Shown here piece by piece: positions 42,811 through 54,805 of a stretch of 64,000 nt of DNA. The notes below the pieces were generated by a model that searched no databases, was not told the origin of the DNA, and was given only the letters and a program-made list of their open reading frames with translations. Source of the stretch: Aspergillus flavus (lineage: Eukaryota > Ascomycota > Eurotiomycetes > Eurotiales > Aspergillaceae); the NCBI RefSeq assembly GCF_009017415.1, contig NC_092409.1, forward strand, positions 1,736,001-1,800,000, written 5' to 3'. The position numbers and the translations under genes were made by a program. The first letter of the stretch is position 1. Each line of letters opens with the position of its first letter.

Positions 42811-43590
42811 TGCGTGCAGGGTGACCGATGATGGCTACAGATCGCTCAGCACAGGGGAATAGGAATAGTGAAAGGGTCAGGTTAAGCGATTGAGATGTAA
42901 GACGAATAGCGAGGGACTTAGCAATCGGTCAAGAGGAGAGAGGGAGAGAGAAATCTGGGGGAAAAGGGCCCAAGGGGAAAATAATGAAAGACGGAAGACG
43001 GAATAGTTTGGGTGTTGTCGTTTCACCGGCGCTACGTCATGCGTCGGACTAAGCCTTTTTATTTAGGTCCTGACCCGCTCGGATCCTTTGCCGGCTTGGT
43101 CTTTCGATCTGCTAATTAAAGGTCCGTTTACCTAACACAATGACCTCAGTTTACGCGACAATTTGCGAACTACCTCGTCAGGGACATAAATCATGTATCA
43201 TTCGGGAGAAGAATATACTAGAAAATAAAAATATTACATGCAAGTCTTGTAGACAGCAACTAGTACCACTTAAGACTGCAATTCAGGGAATACAGTATAG
43301 GGTTAACAACGCATAGTGATAACCTTTGACCTTATATGACGTGCGCCGCCACCCTATGGATAACCACCCAAATAACATGGTAGAAGAGATCAGAAGGAAA
43401 AGATGGAATACAAAGACGTCCATTAACGCCTTTCAGAAAAAGAAAAAAAAGTCATGTCACTGGGAATTAGAAAAACAAACCGTGTATTCCCCAACGCCTG
43501 CCCTATCCCATATGCGAGATCTATGCAAAATAACCACCAAAGAAATAAGCGTTGACTACGCCGGGCAGCCAACAGCAGCACAAAATGCCT
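42811..43590. promoter_or_regulatory. NADH dehydrogenase promoter and scc2 3' region
   Basis: 780 bp upstream of the NADH dehydrogenase start. A TACGTCA element, the core bound by CRE/AP-1-type bZIP factors, lies near 43034. No gene is supported. Confidence 0.4.
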
Positions 43591-46500
43591 TCAGTTCCAA
43601 TCAGATTCGGCATCAGACTCTGTGCTGGCTCTCTTCTTGCCTGATCCAGGCTTTCTTCCCCGGGCCCTCTTTGTGGGATTCTGCCCTGACATGGAGCTCT
43701 TTCGTTTCATAGGACGCGGCCCACTCGAAGTTCCAAAAGCCCCTGCATCGTCCATATCAGTAACACCGTCGTCACCTTCCGCATCGATGTTATCGTCGAC
43801 TTTGAATTCATCGTCAATGGCAAGCAATGTGGCGAACTCCCGACACTTGCTAACCATGTTCTCTTCGCTGTCCAAGGACGTCATGTTTCGATTGATGGCG
43901 TCCCAGCATTTATCGCCAGTCACGCCATGGACCTTTGTGGCCGACTTGTTCAGCTCCTTAGACGCAGCTTTAGCCTCCTTGTTGCGAACATGGGCAGTCA
44001 CCCCGTAAACGCGGCGGAGGTACGTGCGAGCTTCCCAGAGCATCGAAAGCGCCGCGGCTGCAGCAGCTAACTGCCGCAGAGTTTGCGGGTTAATCTGCTG
44101 CAAGGGCACCAGATGGGATGCGGTCTCTGCGGTGGGAATAGTTACTCCCTCCCCTTGCGGCAGTTCTGGCTTAGTGGAAAAGAGTTCCGTTTCAATGGCA
44201 TGGGCTACAACCGTCCCAGTAGAAGCTACAATTCGCTCCATACAGCCAATAGTCGGCACAAGCTCGGAAAGTTGTGCATACTCAAAGAAGGCGAGATTAT
44301 GAGCCACAAAACGCGCTAGCAAAAGGTGTTCTGGTGGATTACCAGTGGTATCAAGCTTCTTAAGCTCGAAATTAACTTTTGCGCAGAGGTTTGAAAGAAA
44401 TTTCTTCTGATACCGGCTGTTACTGATCTTGATTATCTCAAACAGTGGTGCCAACTTGGCAACATACGGACGGCTCAGCGCACCGGTGGAATCTCCGACA
44501 ACGTCGCGTTGGTAATAGAAGGCTTCCTGAATGGCTCGCATGTATTCTCTTTCAAACATAGATTCATACTGTTGATGGAGCATTTTATGTGTCTCGAACG
44601 CAACTTTAGCGATAGAGGGAACAGTGGACGTCTCTAGTGACACAAGCACGCCTGCACACTCTTTTGGATGGACAAGCCCCTGACGGTTAATACTAGCAAT
44701 CAATTCAATAGCAGTTAGAGCATAAGAATCCTGTCGTGATTGCGCAACTCGAAGCATATTCTGAAGGAAATGCTGAGCAATTAATGCAGCTGCCCCATCA
44801 TTATCGCTGGCCTTCAGCGAGCCGCCTAACCTCGTAGTGCTTTCTTGGTCCAAGGCTTTGGCAGAGGGCAAAACCGACTTTTCAGCTTTGCCTTCGTGCA
44901 TTGCAAAGAAGTCTGCAAATGCCCGCAAGACGATGTTCTGAAGGCTCGGGTTATCCTCCTTAAAAACAGTGGATAGTATCCGTCTCGATTCATCTCGACT
45001 GAATTGAGCAGGCCAGGACTGGCAGATAGAGCCAAGGCTCTCTAGAGCCATTACTCTTAGTTCGAGTGGCTGTTTCGAAAGGGTAAATGGGATGATCGAA
45101 TCGACCATCAAACCAGCTACTGATCCGCCTTTCCAAGATGGGAAAGCGTTTTTGAAGTGTGGTTCATACTTTTCGAGATCACAATGTCGTCCGACACAAC
45201 CCGCGATCCGGATATAGCTTTTAGCTCGAGCAAGAACAGCCATATTGGCATTGTCAGAAAGGTCAATGTTCTTGTAATGTTGTATTGGCTTGAGCACAGA
45301 AATGGTAAGCTTCACAAGTCTGTCGGTATTCTGCAGAACCCCGTTGATAGTCCAGAGACAGGCCATCACTTCATTCAGTTCTGAGCGAGCAAGTTTGGCA
45401 ACGCTTTTGAACAGATCATTTTGTACTTCCTTCAAGAGAGTGTTGTGAGCAGAGGAGAGGTATGGTAAAACACATCGATAAATCACAACCACAGATCGGA
45501 AGAGGAAGAGGTCTTCCGCAGTGGCAAGATGTCCAATGTAAGGGTGAAGAGTTTCCAACTGGTCGGGGCGGAATAGATTCGCATTTGCCTTTGCGAACAC
45601 AGTTATCGTCTGTAGGAGAGCTTGCTGGAATTCTTTTCCTGCATCGCTATCCTCCACCAACTTTTCGAACATAGTAGAGACCATTGCCTTGCACACTTTA
45701 AAATTCGAAGATGATGATTTAGAGCTGTCGGACAGAATTTTTCTGAGACAGCCGCCAAGCGTTTCGAGCGCTGTCTCGCTGCGCTGCACTAAGCTAACGA
45801 ATAGTGTCACTCGTTCCCCCAAGCCAACCTTCAATTTAGGACCATCGTGCGCTGAGTCAACAAGCTCGTAGAAAGGGGCCAGCCAGATCTCCTCGAAAGT
45901 CTGACGCGCCAGAGTGGAGACACTCTCTTCAAGGTCTCCTGTTCGTTGAAGGAAGCTGTCCAGAATCGCTAACTTCAGCTCAGTACGTGAGGTCTTGAGA
46001 TAGATATCCTTCAGTAAACCAATGCATCTTTTTCTTACACCGGCAGTTGGATCAGCAGCACAGGTCAATATACTCCGACAGCCATCCTCTTCAAGTTTCG
46101 GTTTTAGGGAAATGCATTTCGCAATCAGAGAGAGCGCAGAGTCACGCACCATAGGGGATGCATCAGTGGCACATCGAAGAATAACGCGCATCACAGATGT
46201 GTCCCTATCGAGAAGGCTTGGGTCTTTCTCAAGCATGTAGATAACGCTTTTCAAGCTGCGACTGCGAACTTTGGCTTGGTCACTGGCAATAGAATTGAGT
46301 AGAACCTTCAAGATCGTATCGAAAGCTTTGCAAAAGCTTGAGTTCAGAACGGTCACTATGTATGAGAATCTTCCATGTGCAGCGGATATATTGTTAAAAT
46401 GCCTATTGAACGTATTAGGGTCGAATCAGCAACGAGCACTTTACCCGATCACTTACCTGTGGGTTTCCAGCCACAGTGGGTCAGAAAAGAACTTTGCAAA

Positions 46501-49122
46501 AAGATCGACAAGGTTTTCAGTCATATCATCATAAGTGACATCGTCTCTCTCGTCTGCATTATAGTAGACCGAACAAAAAGACTTTGCCCACTGCGCCAGA
46601 TAGTAACCCCGCGCACTAGTGAGTTGCCAATCGTCCAGGTGACGAACTTGAAGAAAATACTCCAGAGTTATTCGATAGGGACCTTCTGAGACAACGAGAT
46701 CTTGAGGATGGAGGGCGTGGCCAGAGTAATCTTCAAATAACTGTTTTAGATAGTCAGTCAGCTCACTGTCAGATTCTTCCATTGTTGGAAGTAAATGCTG
46801 GGCAGTCACAATAAGATCTGATATCGCAGATCCCATCCAGCCGAGGAGCTCAAGTGCCATGCTCTTTGCAGTAGCAGGACTCTTATCCAGATCGGCAATG
46901 CCAACCATATGAGAGGCCATTATGCGGAGGAGTAGCTCTGCGGCTGGCCAGTCTGTCGACCCTAGGACGCCGATCAAATCCTCGGTAAACAAATCAAGAA
47001 TGTTCCGATACGGCTGATCACCTGTTTTGGTGGATGTCATTGCTCGTTGAACAATAAACTTGACTATATACTGAGCACTGCGGACGGCATTATCGTAGAG
47101 GCGATTGACCTTCGTTGCTAACTGCTCCATGGACAATTCGGTCCCATCATCGTCTTCCTTTCCGCGTGCATCATCCAGCTGTTCGTCTTCGTCGTCGTCA
47201 CCTGAAGATGGAAGTTTAGATTTCGTTCTTGATGAACGTGACGTTGGTACATCTAGAGCAGTTGTTTGAACTAGTTGCATGACTAACGCTGTTAGAAGCT
47301 GGATATTCTTGCCATCGGCGAGCTTGAATTGTCTTGCACTTTGCCGCGTTGACGGCAGCTTTTCCAGTGAAACTAAAATCTCATCCAAAATAAATGGGCG
47401 CTGAGCGGGGTATTTGGAGAATACTTTGGCAAGGACATCCATAGCCCCGCGTCGAACGGACTCATATTTCTGGAACCCCACTGCAGAATCTTTCTCTGTG
47501 TGAGAATTTTCTACAAATATTAGTTTGCAAGCAAAAAATTCAGCCGCGGTGACTGTCCCTTCAGAAACGTCTATCCGTGAAAGGAAATCAGCGAAAAGCG
47601 CCAGAGCCTTTTTGCTTTGCTGAATCAATCCCCCGATGACACGTTTCTGGGCAGAGAAGAACTCAAAATGATGGGCCTCTTTCCCACCGGGTCGAGCTTC
47701 TACAGCAGGGATGACACAGTGGTCGAATGTTTGATTGAGAACGTTTGGAATAGCTTCAATCAGATCCTCAGGGCAAAGGTCCCGTTCCGTCTGAGAGCCC
47801 GACATAGTCAGTAATAGGGTACCTACTGCAAGAAGAGCATTATGCATATCGTCTATCTTCTTCAGCCATTCTTGGGCCTCCGAGTCGTTGGAGGGATCCT
47901 CCAATCCCAGATCAGGTGATTGCGCAGCAATGACGGGCTTTTCACAAAGCTTTTGAATCCTGTTCAAATAGTCCGACGGGATATCCTGAAGTCTGTTGAA
48001 TCCCACTACCTTCCGGATAGCCTTCTGGAGACGACTGTGGATATCCGAAGACAGAAGCGAACCAGTGATGTCAAGCGCCCGAGGAGCCATGAATACCGCA
48101 TTTGACTGCTCAGCCGTTGTAGCAGATGCTGTGCCTGGTTCTAGTTGATCCTCAGCTTCAAATATCTCATGAAGTAAGTCCTGAAGTTTCACTAAAGCTG
48201 CATCTGCCTCCTCTTTCTGGTCCTTGAGCCGGATTGCCGCAAGATTATCGTCCCCATCAGTATTGAGCTTCCTCCGCTTTGAAATAATACGGCCATCCGC
48301 GTCGGGGGGTATCGATTTGACTGGAATTACCACGGACAAGTTGCTCGGCACATAATTATGTTGATTGTAGGACGCGGGTGTCGACTTAATTGCCGCATGT
48401 GCTTTCGAATTCCAGGAACTAGCCTTTTGAGAGCGCTTTTCATCCTCAGTTTGCGATACCGAGGGATCTGTGACATGTCAGTATAGTGCCGAAGTGGTTG
48501 GAGTAGTTCAGCCTTACAGCGAAATGCTATATCTGTCGATTCCAACATCATTCTCGCGAATGAGCCTAGATTGCTGCGAGTGGAAGTATGTTCGCTGGAA
48601 GGAGTAGGAAGGGAACGCTGGCCATTACGAGAGGCTATAGGAACCTTGAACTTGCTGAGGAGATTATGAGTTTTATGTCGTAATTGTGAGGTATTGAAGA
48701 CGCTTACAACTCCGTTAACTGGTCACCATCCAGCAACTGTTGCAGATATTCTCGAGATGTCTCTAACCGGCTCGACTCATCGCGCCCAGACGAAACTTCG
48801 CCATTGAGTTCGGTCAAAGTAGTACGGCCGGATTGAAGGATATGGTTGATAGAGGTAGTATTAGGGGGTCGGCCAACATCAGGGCGTAATATGCAATCTA
48901 CAAAGAATCGCGTATCAGCTAGCGGTTACCATGTCCCATTAGGTTCCATATCAAATCACCTAGGCCAAATATTGGAGAACTGGACATGGGTGAGTACTGC
49001 AAAGCCTCTTCCACAGATAATGGCTTGTCCCGGCGCTGTGGTAGCCCACTAGAAGTGTGAGCCTGCGCTTGAGGAGGGCCATTGATGACGACCTGAACGG
49101 CCGGATGCCAGTTGCGGTCCAT
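43591..49122 (-). CDS. mis4: Scc2/Mis4/NIPBL cohesin loader
   Basis: HEAT-repeat protein that, with Scc4/Ssl3, loads cohesin onto chromosomes. Five exons on the minus strand: 49122-48960, 48897-48708, 48654-48518, 48467-46457 and 46402-43591, total 1770 aa, usual for fungal Scc2. The N-terminus (MDRNWHPAVQVV) is unstructured. The HEAT array occupies the last two thirds, with family blocks RSRSLKSVIYMLEKDPSLL, MVRDSALSLIAKCI and AGVRKRCIGLLKDIYL, and EVMACLWTINGVLQNT later. The basic, Ser-rich tail (KRARGRKPGSGKKRASTE) resembles a nuclear localisation signal. All four introns are 50-62 nt with standard ends and close in phase. Divergent from rpa12, 373 bp away. Confidence 0.9.
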
Positions 49123-49495
49123 GATGAACTGGGGATTTCGTTAAGGGAGTATTGGAGTTACCCAGGAGGTTTGAAAAGAAGGAAATGGCATGCTCCTACT
49201 GGAGACATGGCTTTCAAGCAACAGACTTAAATTCCATCCCCGTCCTAAATCCTGTCTTCTTGAGTTACTTCACGATAAAAACAATGTAATAATTAATATC
49301 ATGCCAGGCACGGGTCTCTTGCGGCTGCCGTTTCTGACCGCCCGGCACTAATCATGTATGTCCATCTGGAAGTGGCCCGTGCTCTAGGAATTCTTTCCGA
49401 CAGCCAACCAGCCAAAGAAAAAAAAAAGTAGTACTAACTAATCGCTCCAGATACCTCTTCCAACTACAAGTTTACTCTAGCCACCACTTGTCAAG
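49123..49495. promoter_or_regulatory. Divergent promoter, scc2 and rpa12
   Basis: 373 bp between opposite start codons, presumed to hold both promoters. No distinctive motif recognised. Confidence 0.5.
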
Positions 49496-49990
49496 ATGTC
49501 CGCAATTGGGTCCTTGATCTTTTGCAATGACTGCGGAAACTTATTAGATGAGTCGTCTGGTGACCCTACAAAACTCATCGTCTGCAGTATCTGCGGAGCT
49601 CGTAATCGAGGTGAGTTAATTTCACTCGGGGAAGTCTCTGCCTGGCTCATACTAACCTCACTTTCCTTTCAGACATTGTCCCTAAAACTATCGTCTCTGA
49701 ATCCAAAGCGAGTGCTTTTCCTTCGACACTGAGGGCAAAAAGATCTGCAGTCCAAAACTTGACAGCTGCAGATAAAAGAACAGAAGCTCTTACACAACAT
49801 ACTTGCGCGAGATGTGGCAGGAAAGAGATGTACTTCACAACCGTGCAATTGCGCAGTGCAGACGAAGGAAGCACGGTCTTTTACACTTGCGTTTGCGGTT
49901 ACAAGTACGTGATTCGACTTCCATTTGCCGTCGATGGCCATTCGCGCACGATGCTAATATTTGATTTACAGGGAAACACAAAACAACTAA
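49496..49990 (+). CDS. rpa12: RNA polymerase I subunit Rpa12 (A12.2)
   Basis: Small RNA polymerase I subunit with two zinc ribbons, needed for transcript cleavage and termination in the nucleolus. Exons 49496-49610, 49673-49904 and 49972-49990 give 121 aa, the standard size. The N-terminal ribbon is FCNDCG ... CSICG. The C-terminal TFIIS-like ribbon is CARCGRKEM with QLRSADEGSTVFYTC, which carries the catalytic-loop RSADE of this family. The 19-nt final exon replaces the unspliced readthrough by the short tail ETQNN. Its stop is only 97 bp from the convergent lia1 gene. Confidence 0.95.
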
Positions 49991-50087
49991 ACATCAGAAA
50001 AGACTTCTATTTTGGGTTCACGGCTGTACATCTATAAAGCGAGTATCAATTAAGCCACTGTAATCATTTTTAGTTTGCGGAAATTCA

Positions 50088-51193
50088 TCAAGCAGCAGAT
50101 ACAGCAGCAGGGGCTGCTGAATCCGGCACCAACGCATACTCCATCTCCCCGTTCTTCTCATACTCCGCCATATCTAGAGCCACAATAATGCTGTCTCTCA
50201 CCACCTGCTCTGGGTCGTTCAAGAACTTCTTTAGGGTGTCCTCCACACCTTCAACATCACCCAAGCTACCAAGAGCCTCAGCAGCCTCGTGTCGCACCAT
50301 ACCCATTTCTTTCTGGTCGCTGAGGGTTTCTGTGAGACTAGGAACAGATGCCGGGTGGCAGAGCTGACCGAATACAAAGGCAACTTCATGGCGGAAGAGA
50401 GCAGACGGATCCTTGAGTCCTTTTGCCAACGCTTCGACAGCTTCGACAGCTGTAGGAAGATCTGGGGGCGAAGCAAGGTCGCGCAGGGCAAACATAGCGC
50501 GGTATCTTTGGAACAAAGGGAGCTTTGTGTCAAGCAATGTTTTTTCCAAGTCGGAAATAGAAGGCTGGCTGGACGCCATTGGGAGTGGTGGGGCTGGGTC
50601 AATCGAGGTAAAATCACTGCATTGAAGAAAAGTATACAATTAGAAGAACTTCCCAGAAAACTGTTTGTGGAGATGGGGGGGCATTTGAAACGGTTGTAGT
50701 ACCTAGGCTTCAGTTTCTCGCTCTTCCTCTCTTCCGAATTCTCCCAAAGAATTCTGTCAACGGCGATGTCACATGTCTCCCTAATAACATCCTCTTCTTT
50801 CTCATCATCCCGCAAGGCTTTTAGGACATCCAGACTAGTATCAAACCCCAGAGCACCGAGACCCTCTGCGGCTTCATGGCGACACATTGCATCTTGTTCA
50901 GTGTTCTTCACCACTTCCAGTAAGTACGAGACTGCGTCTGGATTACGAGTTTGGCCCAAGCAGTATGCGAGCTCATGCTTCAGCAAAGCCGAGGACGACG
51001 TAAAACCAGCTGCAATTGCCTGGATCGCAGGTAATGTCTTCTCGGTGGGTGGTTGCAAACAAGCAATGTACTTCAGGGAGAACAGGGCGCGGAATCGGCG
51101 AGCAAGCGGCTCGGACTCATTAACGAGAACTTTGCGAAGAGTCAGGATGGTCTCATCCACTCCCTCAGGTTGGTCAACTGCAGAAGAAGCCAT
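50088..51193 (-). CDS. lia1: Deoxyhypusine hydroxylase
   Basis: Di-iron HEAT-repeat enzyme that completes hypusine formation on eIF5A. Exons 51193-50703 and 50616-50088 give 339 aa. The two symmetric halves each carry paired His-Glu iron ligands: LLKHELAYCLGQ with CRHEAAEGLGAL in the first half, and LFRHEVAFVFGQ with VRHEAAEALGSL in the second, exactly the family pattern. The start is MASSAVDQPEG at 51193, since the upstream in-frame extension has no family character. The 86-nt intron splits the linker between the halves. Confidence 0.95.
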
Positions 51194-52204
51194 TGTATAT
51201 CTAGTCTGTATATATTCAAGATAGTCGACGAGCAGAGGAAAGTATGAAATCACTGAATGAGTATGCAAATTTTCGATCTTATCTTCACCAGATAATAAAT
51301 TTTAGGTGGGGTGGCGGGGTTGTCCGGCCGCAACTAGGCCTGAAAAAAAAAAAAAGGGGAAAAAATTACTTCGAGATCTGTTCTGACTTAAGACTTAGTA
51401 CCGGAATTTGCAAGAGTCTCATTCTTTACAGGATTTCCAGACAATTATGCTTTTGCAGAATTAGTATGTTATTTATGTGGGGTTCGGGAATTTCTCCTAT
51501 ATATGTATAGTTTCCAAGGGCAGACTATATAAATCCTGTCTACTCTTCCTTTAACTGCGTTATTATGGAGACTTGCAAGGTACAGACGAAAAGTAATTAT
51601 GGTCACGCGGGACTTAAATATGTCTATAGTTCACAGGAACACTCAGAGTTCACATGTTTTGGTGTAGCCCCGTCTGTTCTAAAGCTTACAAGGAAAGTGC
51701 AATTCGTACACAAGTTTCTCAATCATTATTTTATAACATTTATTCTAGGTGAGTCAACACAGAAGAGTCTATTGTATGAGGCAGTTGTATGCACACACAC
51801 TACGTCATCCGCAAAATTCCCGGAAGCAAAAAAAATATCAGAAGAGGTGCCAGTGAATATTCGCTTTCTCTTGACACAAACAAGCTCCTTTGCTATGTTT
51901 ATAGGCAAAATAAATGGTGCTCTTTAGTCGAGCTGGTACAAAACTCCAGTAGCCATAAAATTATTAGGCAGAGATGACTGGATAGCTTTCTCGGTCATTG
52001 GGAGCACCAACCGAAATCAACCCATCAAAAGCTATGAGTACGTGCTCCTCTGCCCAGTGAACCGTACCGCCTGAGTTATCAGGAACCTGGCCTTTAGTCT
52101 CTGGGCCTTAAAAGCATGTTAAATGAGTCATGGAACACTTGAAAGAACAATTCTGAAACAGTAAAAATCTGGGCTTATATACAAGATACATTTGATGTAA
52201 TCGG
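51194..52204. other. Intergenic region
   Basis: One kilobase between lia1 and the NDUFS4-type gene. It holds the lia1 promoter, an A13-G4-A6 run near 51340-51365 and the 3' region of the next gene. No gene is supported. Confidence 0.5.
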
Positions 52205-52966
52205 TTATTTGGTCCTGATGTGCTTGATCTTCTTCGGTTCGTGAACGAAGTTGTTCGCATAAGCCTTAGGAACGAATCTGCGCTCATTTGGCTCCTGAAC
52301 AAAATACTCATAGCCTTGCTTCTGCGCAAACATGATGGCATCCTCCTTGGACTTGAAGTTCAGATGAGTGCCCTGCATATTATCAGCAGACGATTGCCAA
52401 CCCATCAGAGGGTTTTCCCAGCGGTGGCCCTTCTGCAACACATCCCAATCCATCCGCCAGTGGTGCTGGTGCCAGGTACCGGATTGCGTGGCGGGCTTCG
52501 AGGGGCGGTAGATTCTGAATGGCATAATTAGCGTCTGAGATGGATTTTCGAAGATTGCATCCATACCTGACAGTACGAGCCTGGAGGTCGGTAGGAGCAC
52601 CAGAAAGAACAGCAGCTGGAACGGTGTCACCGGGCTCGCTTCCATCCATGACACGCTTAGGCACAGGAGAGAATTTCCTACGTCTCTGTCAGCCAAGTCG
52701 CTCCGGGTGTTACGTGGAGTCCCTTACGAGGTGCCGTGATCAATTGTGGCCTCGTAATCCGGCTGGTGGCGAGCCATTGCCTCAGCAGGGCCCTCCTGGC
52801 GAATCAATGAGCTGTCCTTGGGGGGTACCGCCGGGGCATCAGCAGGGCTGGTTTTCACGGAAGGGTCGCCTCGACCGGTGTTGGTGGACAAGAAACGAGC
52901 ATTTATAGGCGCGGCAAGCCGACCAGCTCTGAAGCAGGCGAAGTTTCCAGCTCTGAAAAGCGACAT
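52205..52966 (-). CDS. NADH:ubiquinone oxidoreductase (complex I) NDUFS4-type subunit
   Basis: Accessory subunit of mitochondrial complex I (human NDUFS4, fungal 18-21 kDa subunit), bound near the NADH-dehydrogenase module. Exons 52966-52728, 52677-52567 and 52514-52205 give 219 aa. The N-terminus is an Arg-rich presequence (MSLFRAGNFACFRAGRLAAP). The core shows ARTVRIYRPSKPATQSG, WHQHHWRMDWDVL, GWQSSADNMQGTHLNFKSKE and AIMFAQKQGYEYFVQEP, all typical of the ETC complex I subunit family. The C-terminus KKIKHIRTK matches the basic tail of fungal members. Its start is 318 bp from the divergent ATP synthase subunit f gene. Confidence 0.93.
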
Positions 52967-53284
52967 TATGGCAATTGTGTCCCTCGTTGGCTGGACAGAA
53001 CAAGACGCTGAGGAGGTGCAATTGCCAGGTGAGGTATGCGGCAAGTTGCCGGTCGTTAAGACGAATCCAAATCCGGTTAGCGCAACATGAGGCTCCCTGC
53101 GTTACGAACCGCTCATCCGACAACCCGCTTTCTGTTGGCACTTCCCTTCTCTCTGCCATTAGCCATCATCTCAGTCCACTTGCTCGTATCAAGGTAAGAG
53201 AGATTCCCACGAGATGGATCTTGTCTATCTTAATCTTTATTGGCGTGCATTTCAAACTTTTCTAACGCGACTTAGTCACACAAG
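52967..53284. promoter_or_regulatory. Compact divergent promoter of two respiratory genes
   Basis: 318 bp between the NDUFS4-type and atp17 starts. The atp17 side includes a leader intron at 53194-53275 (GTAAGA donor, TTCTAAC branch, CTTAG acceptor), leaving only about 230 bp for both core promoters. Confidence 0.6.
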
Positions 53285-53913
53285 ATGAGCTACATCACTC
53301 GCCGAGGTCTTTCGACCCTGATCCCTCCCAAGGTAAGAACCCGCGAAGAAGGAGAACCGACGAAAATATCTTGAACAATCGGTACTGATCCGTCTCTAGA
53401 TCGCTTCTCCTAACGTGAGAATCCCTTTCCCTACCGTCATGCTCCCCGACAGTCACTGGAGTCGCTCCGCTCGGAACAATTTCTTTTTTTCAATGCGGCT
53501 CGGGACACCGTAGCATACGGTTTCTCCCACTCATTACTGGATTTCACTGACACTTGGAAAGGCAATTGGCGCTGCCAAGGATGCTGCCCGTATGGACCGC
53601 GTTGTGAACTTCTATGCCCGCCTTCCCCGTGGCTCGGCTCCTGAAGTTAAGCCTACTGGTCTCATTGGCCGCTACCAGGCTCGTTACTTCGGCAAGAACC
53701 CCTCTGCTGCTCGTAAGTCGTCTCGCTCCTAAAGTTATATATGATATTCGCTGATGGCCAAATAGCCCTTGCTCACGCCATCGGTGGCATTCTCCTCCTC
53801 GGCTACAGCATGGAGTACTACTTCCACCTCCGTATGTTTTCCTTTCTATACCATACTCTGAGCATCGAGAGTCTAACACACTCCTAGGTCACCACAAGAA
53901 CCACCCCCACTAA
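53285..53913 (+). CDS. atp17: ATP synthase subunit f (F1Fo), Atp17
   Basis: Small membrane subunit of the peripheral region of mitochondrial F1Fo ATP synthase, involved in enzyme assembly and dimers. Five exons: 53285-53332, 53400-53414, 53562-53712, 53766-53831 and 53888-53913, total 101 aa. The start MSYITRRGLSTLIPPKIASP, then VVNFYARLPRG, GLIGRYQARYFGKNPSAA and the single transmembrane segment HAIGGILLLGYSMEYYFHL, match fungal subunit f. The second exon is only 15 nt (Ile-Ala-Ser-Pro-Asn). The protein ends in a His-rich tail. A further intron lies in the 5' leader at 53194-53275. Confidence 0.93.
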
Positions 53914-54805
53914 ATTTTCTCGCTATGATTTGAGGGGCGCGGAAGATTCGTGTATATACCGCTGACCTAGAATGAAGGCAATGTAGAACACATTCAAGCT
54001 TATTATGTTTCACAGATGCCTAGTTTAGTAGTGACTCACCATTGTCTCTAGATCATTTAGCATTGTGTCATAGTATGACTGAACAATGAATCATATCTTG
54101 CGCTACTTCATGGAGTGATCTTTAGTCATGTTATAGAATGGTATTAGTGACAAACATCTAGATCATGTGAATACAATATAAACTAGGATTAAAAAGGAAA
54201 AAAGAAGTGTTGCCCAAAGAAGAAGAATAACATAAATAGAAAGGCATGTATCCACTTTTTAAATAGTCATCAATATCAATACTTGTAATAAGAAAATAAC
54301 CGGATACTAGTGAAGTGATTTACCAGTGAGCATCGACCGCAACAGGTCCAGCCACAAAGGTTCCAGTTTGCTTTACGGAGTACTTCACTTGTCCCACGCT
54401 AACCGAAAACAGCCACCCTTAGTCTCAACCTGAACCGCTCATCCGTCCATGACTGCTGCCATCACCCGATCACATCAACCTGAGAAGCACCACTTTACTG
54501 TTGAACCTCCCTTTGGGGACTATTTGGGCTGCTGGCTCTCACTCTTCCACTTGACTTTCCCGCCCGCCCGACCTTGTTTCGCCGAGCTTTATCTCTTGTT
54601 CTCTACCTGGGACATTCTCCGCTGTCCACCTGGTCGTTTGGAGCTTTTCACGGCTCAGGCAGTTGAGCTAATAGTTCGACCGTGGCGATTCTCGATACCT
54701 GACAATAGGTACTTCTCAGACCGTTCCTTCAAGTTTAGCCATGAGTTCAACCTTATAGTCGCCACTTGTTTCAGTGTTTACAGTTTCAGAACGCTTGTCT
54801 AACAG
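53914..54805. other. Intergenic region
   Basis: About 890 bp: an AT-rich atp17 3' region, then from about 54430 a more balanced segment likely to be promoter and leader of the next gene. A 117-codon open frame at 54449-54802 shows no recognisable domain and is probably non-coding leader. Confidence 0.5.

Noticed and set aside
50231..51193. Unspliced 345-codon frame through the lia1 intron
   Set aside because: After the intron position this frame leaves the deoxyhypusine hydroxylase repeats; splicing at 50702/50617 restores the second symmetric half.
51565..51977. Open frames of about 60-120 codons between lia1 and the complex I gene
   Set aside because: AT-rich, overlapping on both strands, no family features or promoter context.
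54449..54802. 117-codon frame upstream of the disordered-protein gene
   Set aside because: No recognisable domain, located in the probable leader; kept only as intergenic description.
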